NCBI RefSeq assembly: GCF_030272615.1
Contig: NC_081408.1
Location: forward strand, 610,953,673-611,017,672
Source of the DNA: Cryptomeria japonica
Lineage: Eukaryota; Streptophyta; Pinopsida; Cupressales; Cupressaceae
DNA: 64,000 nucleotides
Direction: 5' to 3'
The notes under the pieces: generated by a model
The model's input: the letters and a program-made list of their open reading frames with translations, nothing else
What the model was told of the DNA's origin: nothing
The model's database searches: none
Program-made: the position numbers and the translations under genes
Shown: one piece after another, positions 22,461 through 33,972 of the stretch
Layout: each line of letters opens with the position of its first letter
How positions within the stretch are numbered: position 1 is the stretch's first letter

Positions 22461-22480
22461 TCCCACCGAGCGTGCCAAAA
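22461..22480 (-). promoter_or_regulatory. Element A primer-binding site
   Basis: On the minus strand TTTTGGCACGCTCGGTGGGA directly follows the 5' LTR. The TGG start fits pairing to a tRNA CCA end; I cannot name the tRNA with certainty. Confidence 0.65.
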
Positions 22481-23232
22481 TGTATATGGTGAAAATGGAT
22501 AACAATAATAACAATATTGAAAGGCTAAATGAATTCAACCACAAAACCCTAGCCTAACAATCAACAAAGATCCACCATAACATATGAAGATTACCTAAGA
22601 CAATGCAAATCACATGAAATCACAAAGATTATACCATCACATGTCCAATAGGGTTTTGATCTCCATTGATCTTGCTTGATATATTTGCTCGCAGATTTTT
22701 ATATGCACAAGAGCTCAACAAAGAACGGAATGTGGTTGCAAGTAGGATCGTAGTGTAGTCAATTGATCAAGTTGTTAGGGTTTGATAATGAAGAAGGCAT
22801 CTCCTTAAATAGAAGACACAATATGAAATGGAGGGATAAGATTGAGAGGTGTAAAAAGAGAGGTCGGCTAGGATTAGAGGGTAGGTAAAAGAAATACCAA
22901 AATAATGAAAGAGGTAGGTAGTGTAGGAATTAAGAGATGAATGACATGTGTCATGGGTAGAAAAGGTTAATGAATTAATTAAATAAATAAAGATTTATTT
23001 AATAAATAGAAGAAGTAGGATCAATTAAATAAATAAAAATATTTATTTAATTTAGGAAAGGGATAATTTAAATAAATAAATGTATTTATTTAAATGAGAA
23101 ATAAGGCTAGAAGAGGATAAATGAATTAATTAAATAAATAAAGATTTATTTAATTAATCGAAGAATTAGGTTTAGATAATTAAATAAATAAAATATTTAT
23201 TTAATTAGACTGGACAATTTTGGGTGTCTACA
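22481..23232 (-). repeat. Element A 5' LTR (752 bp)
   Basis: Pairs with 7118-7884. Begins TGTATATGGTG and ends GTGTCTACA on the plus strand; directly followed by the TSD GGACC. Confidence 0.95.
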
Positions 23233-23237
23233 GGACC
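23233..23237. repeat. Target site duplication GGACC, right copy of element A
   Basis: Matches 7113-7117. Confidence 0.93.
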
Positions 23238-23540
23238 TATTATGCCATCATGGCATAATAGGTCCTATTATGCCATGACATTTCATAATAGTCCACCTAT
23301 TATGCCATCATGGCATAACAGGTCCATAATAGGACCTATTAAGCCACAACATGACATGATTTTCTCAAAAATTGCCAACTTCATCATCTAATTCATCTCC
23401 AACACTAAAACTATGCTAATTTGACATGTTTACTTAGTATGATAGGACCAATTATGGAGCTATTATGCCATGATGGCATAATAGGTCCTATTATGCCATG
23501 ACATTGCATAATAGGTCCATAGTTGGTCCTATTATTAGAT
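23233..23540. repeat. Palindromic GGCATAATAGGACC array, right part
   Basis: Continuation of 6905-7117: units CCTATTATGCCATCATGGCATAATAGG and variants (written with inverted halves TATTATGCCAT and ATGGCATAATA). At least four head-to-head pairs. Confidence 0.8.
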
Positions 23541-24978
23541 TTTTTAAAACTTATAAATATCATGTGTATCATTTAATATATATCCACACCTAAAGGATTT
23601 GGTTTTGCATAAAAATTAGAAAAGAGAGAAAAGTAAACATAATTTTTTTATTCATGGGTGAAAACCATTCTTATGACACCTTGGACAAGTACCTTGGTAT
23701 CATGTATAATTTTTTTTTAAAGTACCCTACACTTGGAGTATACCATAATCCATTCAAATTCTCTTTATTCTGAACCGTCCTTGTCATCATCCATATCATG
23801 TATCTCACATTCCTAGTTTTTTACCTTGATTCAAGTGTTTTAATCATTTTGAGACATGTTTTAGGAGAATTCTAATATATAAAATCCTATTTATGGAGAA
23901 TTGTTACAAATAAATTTAGAAGATGAGTAACATATATCCACATCTCTACCAAAGTAGGGAGTATGAGTTGAACATGTGATGCCTACCTAGGTAGATATCT
24001 ACCCAAGTAATCTTATCCTATCCTCTAGGTGCAAATATGCAATACAATAGTTAGGTAAATGCAAGAAAATAATGATGCACCAACAAAGTGAATGTACACA
24101 TTGAGGTGACACATAACATAAAAGAGAAACCACTAGATATCACATGATTTAATATTTTATGTTTTCTTCATATTCTATTACTTCATGTGTTTTATCTCCT
24201 ATTTTTACATTAAATCTAATCTTTATTAGTAACTACTAATTTCCCATAATGATTGATGTCTTATACTTTAATCTTTGTTCTAGCTTATGATCTTCAAGAC
24301 TATTTGCTTCACATGTATGTTCATATAGTTTTTTTTTAATCTTATTAAAGCATTATCTTATGTTTATATATTGGTTAATCTATCTTCTTAAAGTATTATC
24401 TTATGTTCATACATTGGCCTATTGTTATAGAGAATATAATAGATTATCACTATTTGATCATGCATTTTTGCATCTTAATATCATATGATTGTGCCTCACA
24501 TGATGATCTTATGATCATATCTTGGTTTATAGAGCGTAATGAACTTACATTTCAATATCTTATTTTAAGCACTGGTCATCAATCCTTATATATTCTTACA
24601 CTAGAAGGAGGATCATCTTATTTCTCACTTCTTTATTGATCTTATGTATGAAATATTTTATATTGATTTTAATAGGTGATGCATTTTACAAGAAATGAAT
24701 TTATTAAATTGAATATATAATAGATTTATGATGTTTCTTTGAAAGTTTTTATTAAGTTTTGTGCACAAATTTTATATTTAAAGATCCAATATTATGTACA
24801 TGTATATTTTTTTAAGTTCAATGTTATATTATATATTTCATGTGTATCTCATTCAACAACATAGAAATGTTACTATTTATAAATGTTTTTTTTTAATTTA
24901 GTAAAATAGATTCTTCTTTGACATAGAGTTGTATATAATTCATGTATATCTTTATATATGCAGGAGCTCTTTGTTATC
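23541..24978. other. AT-rich upstream region of the transposon C accessory gene
   Basis: No coding frame with recognisable content. The last 18 bases before the ATG follow an AG that fits a splice acceptor (TATATATGCAG at about 24953-24963), so an untranslated first exon may lie within this stretch. Confidence 0.4.
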
Positions 24979-25017
24979 ATGGATGTCTTTGACATAGATG
25001 AACTATTAGATGAAAAT

Positions 25018-25085
25018 CCCCCACCACAACCCCCTCCTCCTCCTCCACCACCTCCACCACCACCACCACCTCCACCTCCACCCCC
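25018..25085 (+). repeat. CCN trinucleotide run encoding polyproline
   Basis: A run of CCT/CCA/CCC triplets encoding about 25 prolines near the N-terminus of the accessory protein. Confidence 0.9.
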
Positions 25086-26686
25086 TAGATTGGATGAAAT
25101 TCATTTAAGAGAATGAATTAATGAAAACCTACAAGTGATTGAACAAAACATTGCTGCTATCCAAAATGAGCAAATCATGCCACCCCATCTTGTAGAGTTT
25201 GCAAAATCAATACAAACTGTTGTCAAGTCAGTTAGATCTGTTGATTCTCAATTAGATCAATTTCATAGGCGACGACAAGAGTTGCATGATTTTTATGCCG
25301 ATGGTTTAACTTATAGGCAAATCACTGATTTGAAAATAACCAAAGCTCATTTATGTCCATATTTTACCAACCCAAAAACAAGAGAACCAATGCAACCTAA
25401 CCAGAAAAGAATTTCAATTAGGTGGTGTGTGCATCTAGAAATGGCTAGATACTTTTGGGATAGATGGTGGATGGTTTTTGATTATCCACCACATCATAAT
25501 TATGAGGTCCCTTTTTATTTTTTGAAGAAATTATACTATGAGTTTGTAATGAACCAAAAACTAAATTATTTTGACATTAAGTCATTCCAGGGTGGTGGTC
25601 GAGGAATGCCACAGCATAGATTAGGGGCACGGAGTAATAATCCCCCACCGGATCCACCCATAGTTCCACTTGTTGCTCCATTGATTCCTGTAGATGTCCA
25701 AAATACATCATTCATTTCGACATTAGATGCTTTGACTTCCCTCACAAGTAACCTAAGTGAGCAAGCTGCTCACATGGCATCTGCTCCTCAATGGATGCCA
25801 CATATGTGTTTGAGTTGTCATGAGACGTGTGTATGTCCTACTGCTGCTGCAAGATCTACTTCAGTTCCAGTTGAGCATGATGTAGCAGATGATAGTATGA
25901 TGACATCTTATATGGATTTTCTTTGCTCGGATGTTCATCTTGACCAGGTATAGATATATATACATGTACATGTCAATCTTTTTATACTTCATTAAATATA
26001 GTTATAAACTAAGTGCATCTCTTTTTTTTATACAATCTAATACTTCATTAAATAAATTTTGTTTATGTAGATAAGGACTACACCTAATATTAGAGTCAAT
26101 ATTGCATCTACTAGAACACAACTTGGCACACCTTATGGGGTATAGTATAAATTTCCATCTAGACATTGTACTATCTTTTTAAGTTAATATGTTATCATCG
26201 TATACTATATAAATTTTCATGTTGATACATTGAATGCTTCTTTCTCCAGGATTCAGGTCATGAGGGACCCTCTACATCACATCGAGAAGAGGGTCTGACT
26301 ACTGTGACACCATCTATGGTATGTATCTTATAATTCTTAAATTAAATATGAACTCTTACAATATTGTAACTTAACTTGAAATTATTTAGTACACATATAT
26401 ATGTTCACTAAATATGATTTCATTAAATGCATGTATGCAGGTGGACACTACCATTAGGATAGGTTATCCTCATAATTTTGATCAGAGCCAACTTGAATGC
26501 ACATCGACATCCTTTGAGGTATTAATATGTAATACTTAATTTGATCTTATTTTGACTGTATGAATTGGACACTTTGAATTTAATATGTAATACTTAATTT
26601 AATTGGACACTTTGAATTTGACCTTGTACAGGAGTTAGCTAGCACTACATTTGGTGTTGATACTGCATAAGATACTACTAGAGGAG

Positions 26687-27226
26687 ATGCTACTAGAGGA
26701 TCTGATGAGCATATGGTAAGTTTGTAACTTAATTTATGAATTCTACTATATTTGATAAATGATTATTTTAATAGTTAATTTCAAGTAATATTTTAATATT
26801 ATTTTTTTATTGTACAGCATGAGATGGGTGGATCTGGACCACATCCCGGGGACAAGAGAGATACTGCTAGAGGATCTGATGAGCATATGGTAAGATTGTA
26901 ACTTAATTTATGAATTCTAGTATATTTGATAAATGATTCTTTTAATAGTTAATTTCAAGTAATATTTTAATATTATTTTTTTCTTGTACAGCATGAGACA
27001 GGTGGATCTGGACCACGTCCTGGGAATAAGAGAGATACTACTAGAGGATCTGATGAGCATATGGTAATTTTGTAACTTAATTTATGAATTCTACTATATT
27101 TGATAAATGATTCTTTTAATAGTTAATTTCAAGTAATATTTTAATATTATTTTTTTCTTGTACAACATGAGACAGGTGGATCTGGACCATGTCCTGGGGA
27201 CAAGAGACCACGGGATGTTATTGATG
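26687..27226 (+). repeat. 174 bp exon-plus-intron tandem array (three exon copies, three 102 bp introns)
   Basis: Exons start at 26818, 26992 and 27166, exactly 174 bp apart; each is 72 bp. The introns 26716-26817, 26890-26991 and 27064-27165 are each 102 bp and nearly identical. Each exon encodes a 24-residue unit with GGSGP, KRD and, in the first two, RGSDEHM. The end of the preceding exon (26687-26715) carries the same RGSDEHM end, so the array starts there. Confidence 0.92.
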
Positions 27227-27237
27227 ATAGCACTTAG

Positions 27238-27735
27238 ATTTTACTATTTATTTGGCTTTGATATGTACTTTTTTATGGACTTTACACATTCGTTTACATG
27301 TGCACATACTTTATATATATGGATAGTTGCATAATAGGATTAGATTATATATATTTTGAGCATACTTTATATATTTTGTGCACATTAGATATTATGTGGA
27401 GTGAACATCATGTTACTATCTAGATATATATATGGATTATGTGGACTTGAAATTTTACTGTTTATTCGGCTCTGATATGTACTATTTTATGGGCTTTACA
27501 TATTTGTTTACACATGCACACATACTTTATATATATGGATAGTTGCATAATAGGATTAGATCATATATATTATGTGCATACTTTATGTGTATTGTGCCCA
27601 TTAGATATTATGTGGACTTGAAATTATGTGGACTTGAAATTTTGTGCATACTTTATATATTATGTGGACTTGAAATTTTATTTATGGAAGCTATGCTTAA
27701 ACAACTTTATAGGCATTATGTGGACTTGTAATTTT
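27238..27735. repeat. Tandem duplication (about 214 bp) after the accessory gene
   Basis: The segment from TTTACTATTTATTTGGCTTT (27239) recurs from about 27453 with small changes. TTATGTGGACTTGAAATT is repeated several more times to 27735. Probably 3' untranslated or spacer DNA between the convergent genes; the 62-residue frame at 27543-27731 is a by-product. Confidence 0.75.
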
Positions 27736-28392
27736 ATTTTTGGAATTTCGTTTAAATAGTTCTTGTGATTAGATAAACTAAAGGTGCATAAATCATGAAC
27801 TAAGTATCAAAACATATCTTATAATTATAACATATTCTAAATTAAAAAGTATCAAAACAAATATAATGAATAGAACTTGATTAAAACATAATTATCTCAT
27901 TCATAAATTTGACCAATAGTCTCTCATTTATGTATATTGTACACAAAATGTAATCAAGAAGACATATCTAAAATAAAATAAACAGTCTATTTAAATTATA
28001 ATAATAAGTATTTATATCTCTCAAAATACAACATAAAGTATGCACAAACAATAGTAGTCATTGAAGCCAAGTCTACTCTGAGAGACCTGGAAAAAATAAA
28101 TACATATGATTAATTTTTATAATCAAGATGCATTGAATTTAAAATACAGAGGGATTTGCCTTAAGGGTACCAAAATTTAGCTTACCTTTAATTATTCAAA
28201 ATGAAACATAAAGTATGCACAAATAACTTTGTTTTCATTGATGCCTTCTACTCAAGTGGTAGACCTGAAACAAAATTTTACTAGATTAGATTTTATAATT
28301 ATGATGCATGATATAAAATGATATATGTAATATGCATCATGACTTTTAAAAGGGAGGTGGATTAAGGGTTTAAATTATAACTTACTTGATAT
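27736..28392. other. Spacer between convergent transposon C genes
   Basis: AT-rich, no gene. Contains a diverged duplication around AAGTATGCACAAA (28035 and 28213), each followed some 40 bases later by a GTCTACTC or TTCTACTC and a GACCTG block. Confidence 0.45.
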
Positions 28393-31300
28393 TCATTCTG
28401 TTATACCATCTACATCCCCTCTCTTTTGCAAAGCATCTATAATTGTCCCGTGCTCTTCCATAGAGAGAGTCCATAATTGTCTATTAGTAGGCCTGCCACG
28501 ATATCTATCCAATTTTATGTTAGTTGCCACTACCAAATGTGAGTAATGTATAATCTTCTTCTCTAATTCATAATCTTCAAATGCGGGCAATCCATTCTTT
28601 CTTGTTAGATATTTGCATAGCCAAGTACCAACAACAACCACAGATCTTGTTGGATAGTCATAACCATCATCATCTACTCGAGGAGTGGTTAGCTTATGTT
28701 TTGGCTCTACACATCGAGCCAACCAATACTCTGTCCCCTCTTCATTGTCCTCTGGTGCAACAAAAACATAGACATGTCCTGTGCACAAAACAATTTTATT
28801 TTAATATTTAATGAGGAATAAAAACAAAAATATACAATGTAAGATTTCATAAATATGTACTATTTAATAAATCAAAACAAATTTCAAAAATAATTTTACC
28901 TTGTTGTATAAGATCTAAAATGCGATCATAGTCATTTGATGCAAACATTTGATCCATATCTTCATCGGTTCTTTCATGCAGATCATTTGCATCTATGGGT
29001 GTCAATGATCTTTGTTGTCATTCTTCAACCCATTCTTTATTCTCACAAAATTCCCAATCTCTAGAAACACAAAACTGACAAAAGCAAGCAAGTTTCCTTG
29101 TGAATATAGTCCATGTGTTTTAATTAGAACTCTTAAATGAATTCCATTTAGCTGATCCAATGATGGTAGTATAATCATGCTGAATAGGAATACTATCTTC
29201 CTCTATCAACTAGAAGAAACGTCGAATTGCAGAGTTTTCAATTGATCCTTTTGACAACTTTGAATTGCACCAATCTACAACTGCACGAGCATCTCTAAAT
29301 TTCACTGCATCCTTGAATTTCAATTGTTCTCTAGCAAGAGCTCTTTTTATACAAGCACCGGCTCCATCATGTTCCCCCTTACCATGTCCTGCTTCAAAAA
29401 AACTCCATAAATGTTGGACATTGCTTATCTTGTGAACTTTGTATAGCCAATAAAACATTCTTGCATTTTTGAATTGTCCAGTGTGGTTATCTGACCATAT
29501 CATATGTTGTTTCATGTCAATTTCTCTTTCCTTAAGATTATCATAAAATACCTCGAAGCAATGTTGAACAAACTCTGAAGAGTGTAATCGATTATCAGTA
29601 ACATAGAAATGATACTCCCTCAAAAAAATTTTGTTATCTTTTGTATTGTCATGGTCATGTCTATATATAATGTGAACAAATATGGCCACTTGCACTGAGT
29701 TGTAGTATTGTGATTGAGTTTCCTCTTGTGGTTTTAGAGTATAATTTTCTGCAAAATCCACAACTGATACTATTGTTCCAACTGGAAATTTGTTCTTGCA
29801 TATGCGAAACTGTCCATCAAGCCATCGGGCATGTTGGGAATGTTTCACATATTTTGGAACAATATGAGTTTTAAACTCACTAATAAATGCATTCACACTA
29901 TTTTGTTCTGTAATCAATTCTAAACATTTCCCCATCTTTCCATCCTTTAGAGGGTATTCTATATTTTTAAATCTCCTAACATCAACCATTTTTTGTCCAA
30001 ACTCAAATGAAACATGTTCATGCAAACATTCACCTATCGAAGAATAGTTCCCACATAAATTGCAAAGGCCATAAATGCATGAACTGGAAAGAAATAATTG
30101 TTCATTAGGTGGCTTACAAAATAAACTTCCAATAAAATATTTTATAGTTTCAGGTGGAACATAAACACCACAATCCTGCACAAGATCATTACCATGCAAC
30201 ATACAACGTATATATCGAAAAACATCATAATAGTAATGAAACTGAACATGAGTTTTATAACAACAAGATATTCTTTGTTTATTGATTTTAACATACCAGG
30301 GTTTGCATTTTTCAAATGATCTTTGACTAATTCGTAAATTCATTAACACAGATTCATCACTAAATTTTTTAAAGAATTCAGTTTGAGTCATGTCAAGAAG
30401 ATGTTTTGGATGAGGATCACGAATTTTTGATCCCACTCTTAACTTTAAAACATCTCTAGCATTTGATGAAACTCTAGTGTTATCATGCCAAAATTTTGCA
30501 ATTAATTGTTTAGTTTCATCATTTAATTTCATGTCCGACCTTTGAAGTCTACCACTAAAACTCCAACAATGGTTTAGTGGATCAATTTCAATTGTGTCTC
30601 TTCTTTTGGCCGCTCTTGACAAGGTTCTACGATGTAAGTTCAAATAGCCACTTATATCACTTAACATTCTTTTACTAACAATCATTTTGTCAACTATAGC
30701 AGTCATTATAACTCTACGTGCTACATTCTTATCTTTAGATCGACTTGTTTTTCCTATAGAATCGATGGCACTGGCAACACTAGATACAACTTACTTATAT
30801 GATTCATCTTTTCTTTTTGGTTTTGCATAAATACCTATTTTTTTCATGACTTTACGCATGTTTAACATTTTTAGTAATTGTAGCCTTAATTGACATTGGA
30901 ATCCTAACTTTTTATTATAGAAAAATTGTTTATATAATCTGTTCGCATGTGTTCTGATTTGTCTCCAAGAAACTAACCCATTAAGATTATCTAGCACATT
31001 GCTATCAATAGCGTACAAATTACATTCATTTTCTTTCAGAGAGGGTGGTGTAATATTTTCAATTTTTATTTCTTTTCGTATTGGTGTATGAAATTTATAT
31101 CCAGCTTCATTTAAATCAGCAATTTGATTGGCATCATAGTCATCGGGATTTAAAAACATAGTAGGATTCACATCCACATCAAAATTTGCATTAACAGTCA
31201 TACCCGTGTGTGGTTCTACATTTCTTGCATCCATCATGATGTCTTCAATGGTCTCATCTACAATGGGCACTGAACTAGATGCTTCAGAAGTGTTATTCAA

Positions 31301-31417
31301 TTATCATTGTTGTGATCTTCGATCTCTTTGGCATTTTGCCTCCTTCTCTCTTTGTGCTTGAATTTCATCCACTATCATTGTCCTCTTTTTTTTCTTTTGG
31401 CGTTGCTTAGAACCCAT
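28393..31417 (-). pseudogene. Transposon C transposase-like gene, copy 1
   Basis: Frame from ATG at 31417 to 28900, then intron 28899-28779 (donor GTAAAA, acceptor TGTGCACAG), then an exon ending TGA at 28393; the two parts join in frame to 967 residues. N-terminal lysine-rich start (MGSKQRQKKKKRT), an acidic stretch, then basic and cysteine-containing regions. Putative DDE-like blocks, in order: VVDFAENYTL, IWSDNHTGQFKN and HGKGEHDGAGACIKRAL. The last exon has FVAPEDNEEGTEYWLARCVE. In-frame stops: tandem TGA-TAA at 31301-31306, TAA 30791, TAG 29210 and two more near 29120 and 29019. Copy 2 (52.7-54.1 and 63.2-64 kb) shows the same blocks, including WSD-like and HGKGEHDGAGA. RNase-H-fold transposase is my inference; the superfamily is not known to me. 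Confidence 0.75.
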
Positions 31418-31597
31418 TTTTACAAACTCGTCTTCAAAAAAAATATCTTTTTACTGAGTTCTTCAAAAAGTCGTGCAAAAAATATTAAAAAGTACTGCCA
31501 AATGATGTAAAAATTATTTTTCAGTACAGATTTCAATGATAGTGTGGTAAATCGATGCAATCTATCTTTTTTTTTATAGTAACAGTTATTTAGAAAA

Positions 31598-31702
31598 ATG
31601 GGGGCCCGTTATTAAATCCAACAAGCAAAAAATGGAATGGACCCCCGTTTATAAAACGGAGGCCCATGGCCCGTTTATAAAACGGGGGCCCGTTATTTAA
31701 AA
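31598..31702. repeat. GGGGGCCCGTTT repeat array, right cluster of transposon C copy 1
   Basis: Six blocks, including ATGGGGGCCCGTTATTAAAT, ACCCCCGTTTATAAAACGG and AACGGGGGCCCGTTATTTAA, 180-290 bases upstream of the transposase ATG. Same motif as 5936-6190. Confidence 0.78.
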
Positions 31703-31719
31703 TTTGAATTCACAACCCA

Positions 31720-33100
31720 CCACTTGCCTTGGGATTAGGCCCAGGATAGGCTTGGGATGGCCACACCTGAGACATGAACCTGCAAATTCAAAGCTCCATG
31801 AATGAAAGCACAAATATGAACTTCTGAAATAGTTTACGTGCCTCTAATCAGAGAATTTTTATACGAAATTGAAACCCATTTCAGATTATACTGTCTAGAT
31901 TCTAAATATGTAAATTAATTTAAAAATTGATTATTTTAGCTTTTTTTCATTTAATTTATACTAAATCAGGTCCATAAATTTGAAATATTAACTAATTTTC
32001 TTATTTAATAACTTTTTTATTTTAATGAATTTTGAAAAAAAAATTATATTTCATCGATCTACACAAAATTCTTTTCTATTTAAATTTTTTTTTTTCAAAA
32101 AATGCTAAGTTTACGTCAAATTATGTGGGTCGTACATGTCAAATTTTTAAAAAGATAATTACAGCCATTAAAAAATTAATTAAAAAAAATATTTGAAAAA
32201 AATATATAGAAAAATATGCTCATCAATCTTCAGTGTGTTAAAAACCATTTCCCAAAATTGTTTGAGAAAATAATTTTAATTGTGTCAAAAAGTGTGGGCC
32301 GTACACATGCATGGTATGGTCCTGAAATAGGCATTTTTAAAACATAGTTTTTAGAACTCCATTCAAAACATTATTTTTTATTATGTGGGTATTAAAATAA
32401 ATTACATATTTGAAAAGTACACTTAGACAGATATCTTTTATATTACTAACTTTTTCCAAGATTCAATCTCTAAGTGTTTCAAAATTTAAGCTCAAATGAG
32501 ACAAAATCTGAAAAATAGGGAAAACACTTCCACTTTTTGGTCAAAAAGTGAACTCATCTTCTTGCACTGACCCCTATATCTTGGATATTTATTCGAATGG
32601 AGAGATCAAAACTGACCAAATAGTGTAGAAATAAATTTGATCTTTCATACAATCTTATACCAATCCATATTTGGTAAATTTAGCGGGAAATTTTAAAGGT
32701 ATACAAATATTTGGCAAATCCCACTTCATTCTAACACATCTTATGCAAATGTAGGGTGAATCAAACCTTGACAAAATATATATATTGTAATTTACTAGGC
32801 GATTATGGACCATCCATTAGGATGGACTTATAATACAATTGGCAAAATCAATAATACCACAACCTTGAACAATTAACTGTATTGGTGAATATTGTAGAAA
32901 ATTAAGACACTTCCTTAAATGCTAGGCAAATTGGGTCCTCATGCAAATTGAACTATTGATGGCTATTGGTGAATATGGTGGTGAATTAAGGTACACCTCC
33001 AAAATTGTAGGAAATATTAAATAGAACATTGTAAAAACGTAGGCTCTATTGGCAAAACATTTAAATGGTTACAAAAAATTAATAAAAATGAAGGCGAGTT
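31720..33100. other. Outer flank of transposon C copy 1, shared inverted with 48.1-49.0 kb
   Basis: No gene. The stretch 32275-32570 matches 48130-48420 in reverse complement: a TGGTATGGTC/GACCATACCA block, AATTACATATTTGAAAA, and the palindrome CACTTTTTGGTCAAAAAGTG at about 32531-32550 (CCACTTTTGGGCAAAAAGTG in the other copy). Two TGTACGRCCCACA-type motifs lie at 32116-32136 and 32285-32305. The sharing suggests the transposon extends to at least 32570. Beyond 32700 I see only AT-rich unique sequence. Confidence 0.55.
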
Positions 33101-33622
33101 GAAATGCATTTGACTAAAAATTGATAGTTGGGGCGATCTGGCCACCCCGTTTAGTCCAACTTATTTGCCAATTTTGAAATGGCTGATACAAAATATTCAC
33201 TAATTGGCGAATATTCGCCACTAAAGTTTTCATTGAAGAAGATTCTGATGATTGTTCATTGGGTGGATACTTCAATTGTCCCAAATCCTTCTTCATTAGC
33301 CTCGGGTCCTTCATCTCCTGCTTCATGAATTTCTAGCTAAGAAAAAGCTCTTCATGGTCGGGTTAGGCTATTTTAGTTTGTCTTTCTTTCTCGGTATAAG
33401 TTTACTAAAGTTCTGTGGTTATTCGTCGGACTCTTTGTTTTGAGGAAAGTTTTTTGGTTTAGGCCCCTATTGATTTCTGGGCAATTCTTGTATATTTTAA
33501 TTTGGGCACGTTTTAGCAGACTACTTTATAACTTTTATTATGTATATTCTACTTATTCTAATATAATATTTCCGACCTCTACTCTTTGTTAATCAAAAAA
33601 ATAAAATAAATAAATAATTGCA

Positions 33623-33640
33623 TGCATCTATATCTCAACT
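33623..33640. repeat. Direct repeat abutting element E, left copy
   Basis: GCATCTATATCTCAACT ends at the LTR start and matches CCATCTATATCTCAATT at 35685-35701 (15 of 17). Longer than a normal 5 bp copia duplication. Confidence 0.6.
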
Positions 33641-33960
33641 TGTTAGTGTAGAATATATTCTACCTAGAATATTCCTTTAGATGAGTTTGCTAGTTGTTAA
33701 GAGATAGGATTATGAATGGTTAGTTGTGCAATCTTGCATGGAGATTTTTAATCTTACATAAAGAGCTAAAAGCCTTTTTCTAGTTGGTTGTTGCCATTTT
33801 AGACGAATCTTCTCCTACTTTATATATTGTAGTTTGTACTCATTCCTATGTGAATCAAGCAGTTATTCACAATTTTTTACTTCTTCTAAATTATGCAATT
33901 ATGTAATTTGCAGCTCTACCACTATTATTGGTTTTCACAAGTTCAACAAATATTTTTACA
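33641..33960 (+). repeat. Element E 5' LTR (320 bp)
   Basis: Begins TGTTAGTGTAGAATAT and ends AATATTTTTACA, directly before the primer-binding site. Confidence 0.88.
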
Positions 33961-33972
33961 TGGTATCAGAGC
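33961..33972 (+). promoter_or_regulatory. Element E primer-binding site (initiator tRNA-Met type)
   Basis: TGGTATCAGAGC, complementary to the 3' end of plant initiator tRNA-Met, the usual copia primer. Confidence 0.92.

Larger units (their letters stand above)
20277..22480 (-). other. Element A 5' leader (2.2 kb)
   Basis: Sequence between gag and the 5' LTR, unusually long. It holds motif arrays II and III and, at 21190-21540, a GC-richer block with a 114-residue frame on the plus strand (21192-21536) with no recognisable motif. I call no gene here. Confidence 0.6.
7118..23232 (-). mobile_element. Element A: 16.1 kb Tat-like Ty3/gypsy LTR retrotransposon with antisense PMD gene
   Basis: Complete insertion: two LTRs starting TG and ending CA, TSD GGACC, primer-binding site and polypurine tract, with gag, protease, reverse transcriptase, two RNase H domains and integrase on the minus strand. 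The second RNase H after the Ty3-type one is a known mark of the Tat/Ogre branch of plant Ty3/gypsy elements. Between pol and the 3' LTR lies a PMD gene on the opposite strand; extra reading frames in this position are known for Tat-type elements. The gag-pol frame has at least eight in-frame stops and one frameshift, so this copy is not autonomous, although its LTRs differ at only six bases plus one 15 bp indel. Confidence 0.95.
24979..27237 (+). pseudogene. Transposon C accessory gene, eight phase-0 exons, unknown function
   Basis: Predicted exons: 24979-25947, 26071-26139, 26250-26318, 26441-26518, 26632-26715, 26818-26889, 26992-27063, 27166-27237. Each is a multiple of three and bounded by GT and AG in phase 0, except the last acceptor, which reads CAACAT instead of CAGCAT. 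Total 494 residues. After an acidic start (MDVFDIDELLDE) comes a run of about 25 prolines, then a conserved-looking globular part (DFYADGLTYRQITDLKI, CPYFTNPKTREPMQPNQKR, RWCVHLEMARYFWDRWWMVF). The C-terminal exons are a tandem repeat. In-frame stops: TGA 25114-25116 and TAA 26668-26670. I do not recognise the family. It converges on the transposase gene, so a role in transposition or its control is possible but not shown. Confidence 0.65.
24900..32720 (-). mobile_element. Transposon C, copy 1 (right part; full element probably begins near 5.9 kb)
   Basis: Defined by a transposase-like gene (minus strand), a convergent accessory gene (plus strand), GGGGGCCCGTTT clusters at both sides (5936-6190 and 31598-31702) and a right-hand segment 31720-32570 that recurs, inverted, at 48130-49000 beside copy 2. 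If the two clusters mark opposite ends, the element without element A would be roughly 9.5-10.5 kb. I found no clear terminal inverted repeat or target duplication, so both ends are approximate. Confidence 0.6.
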
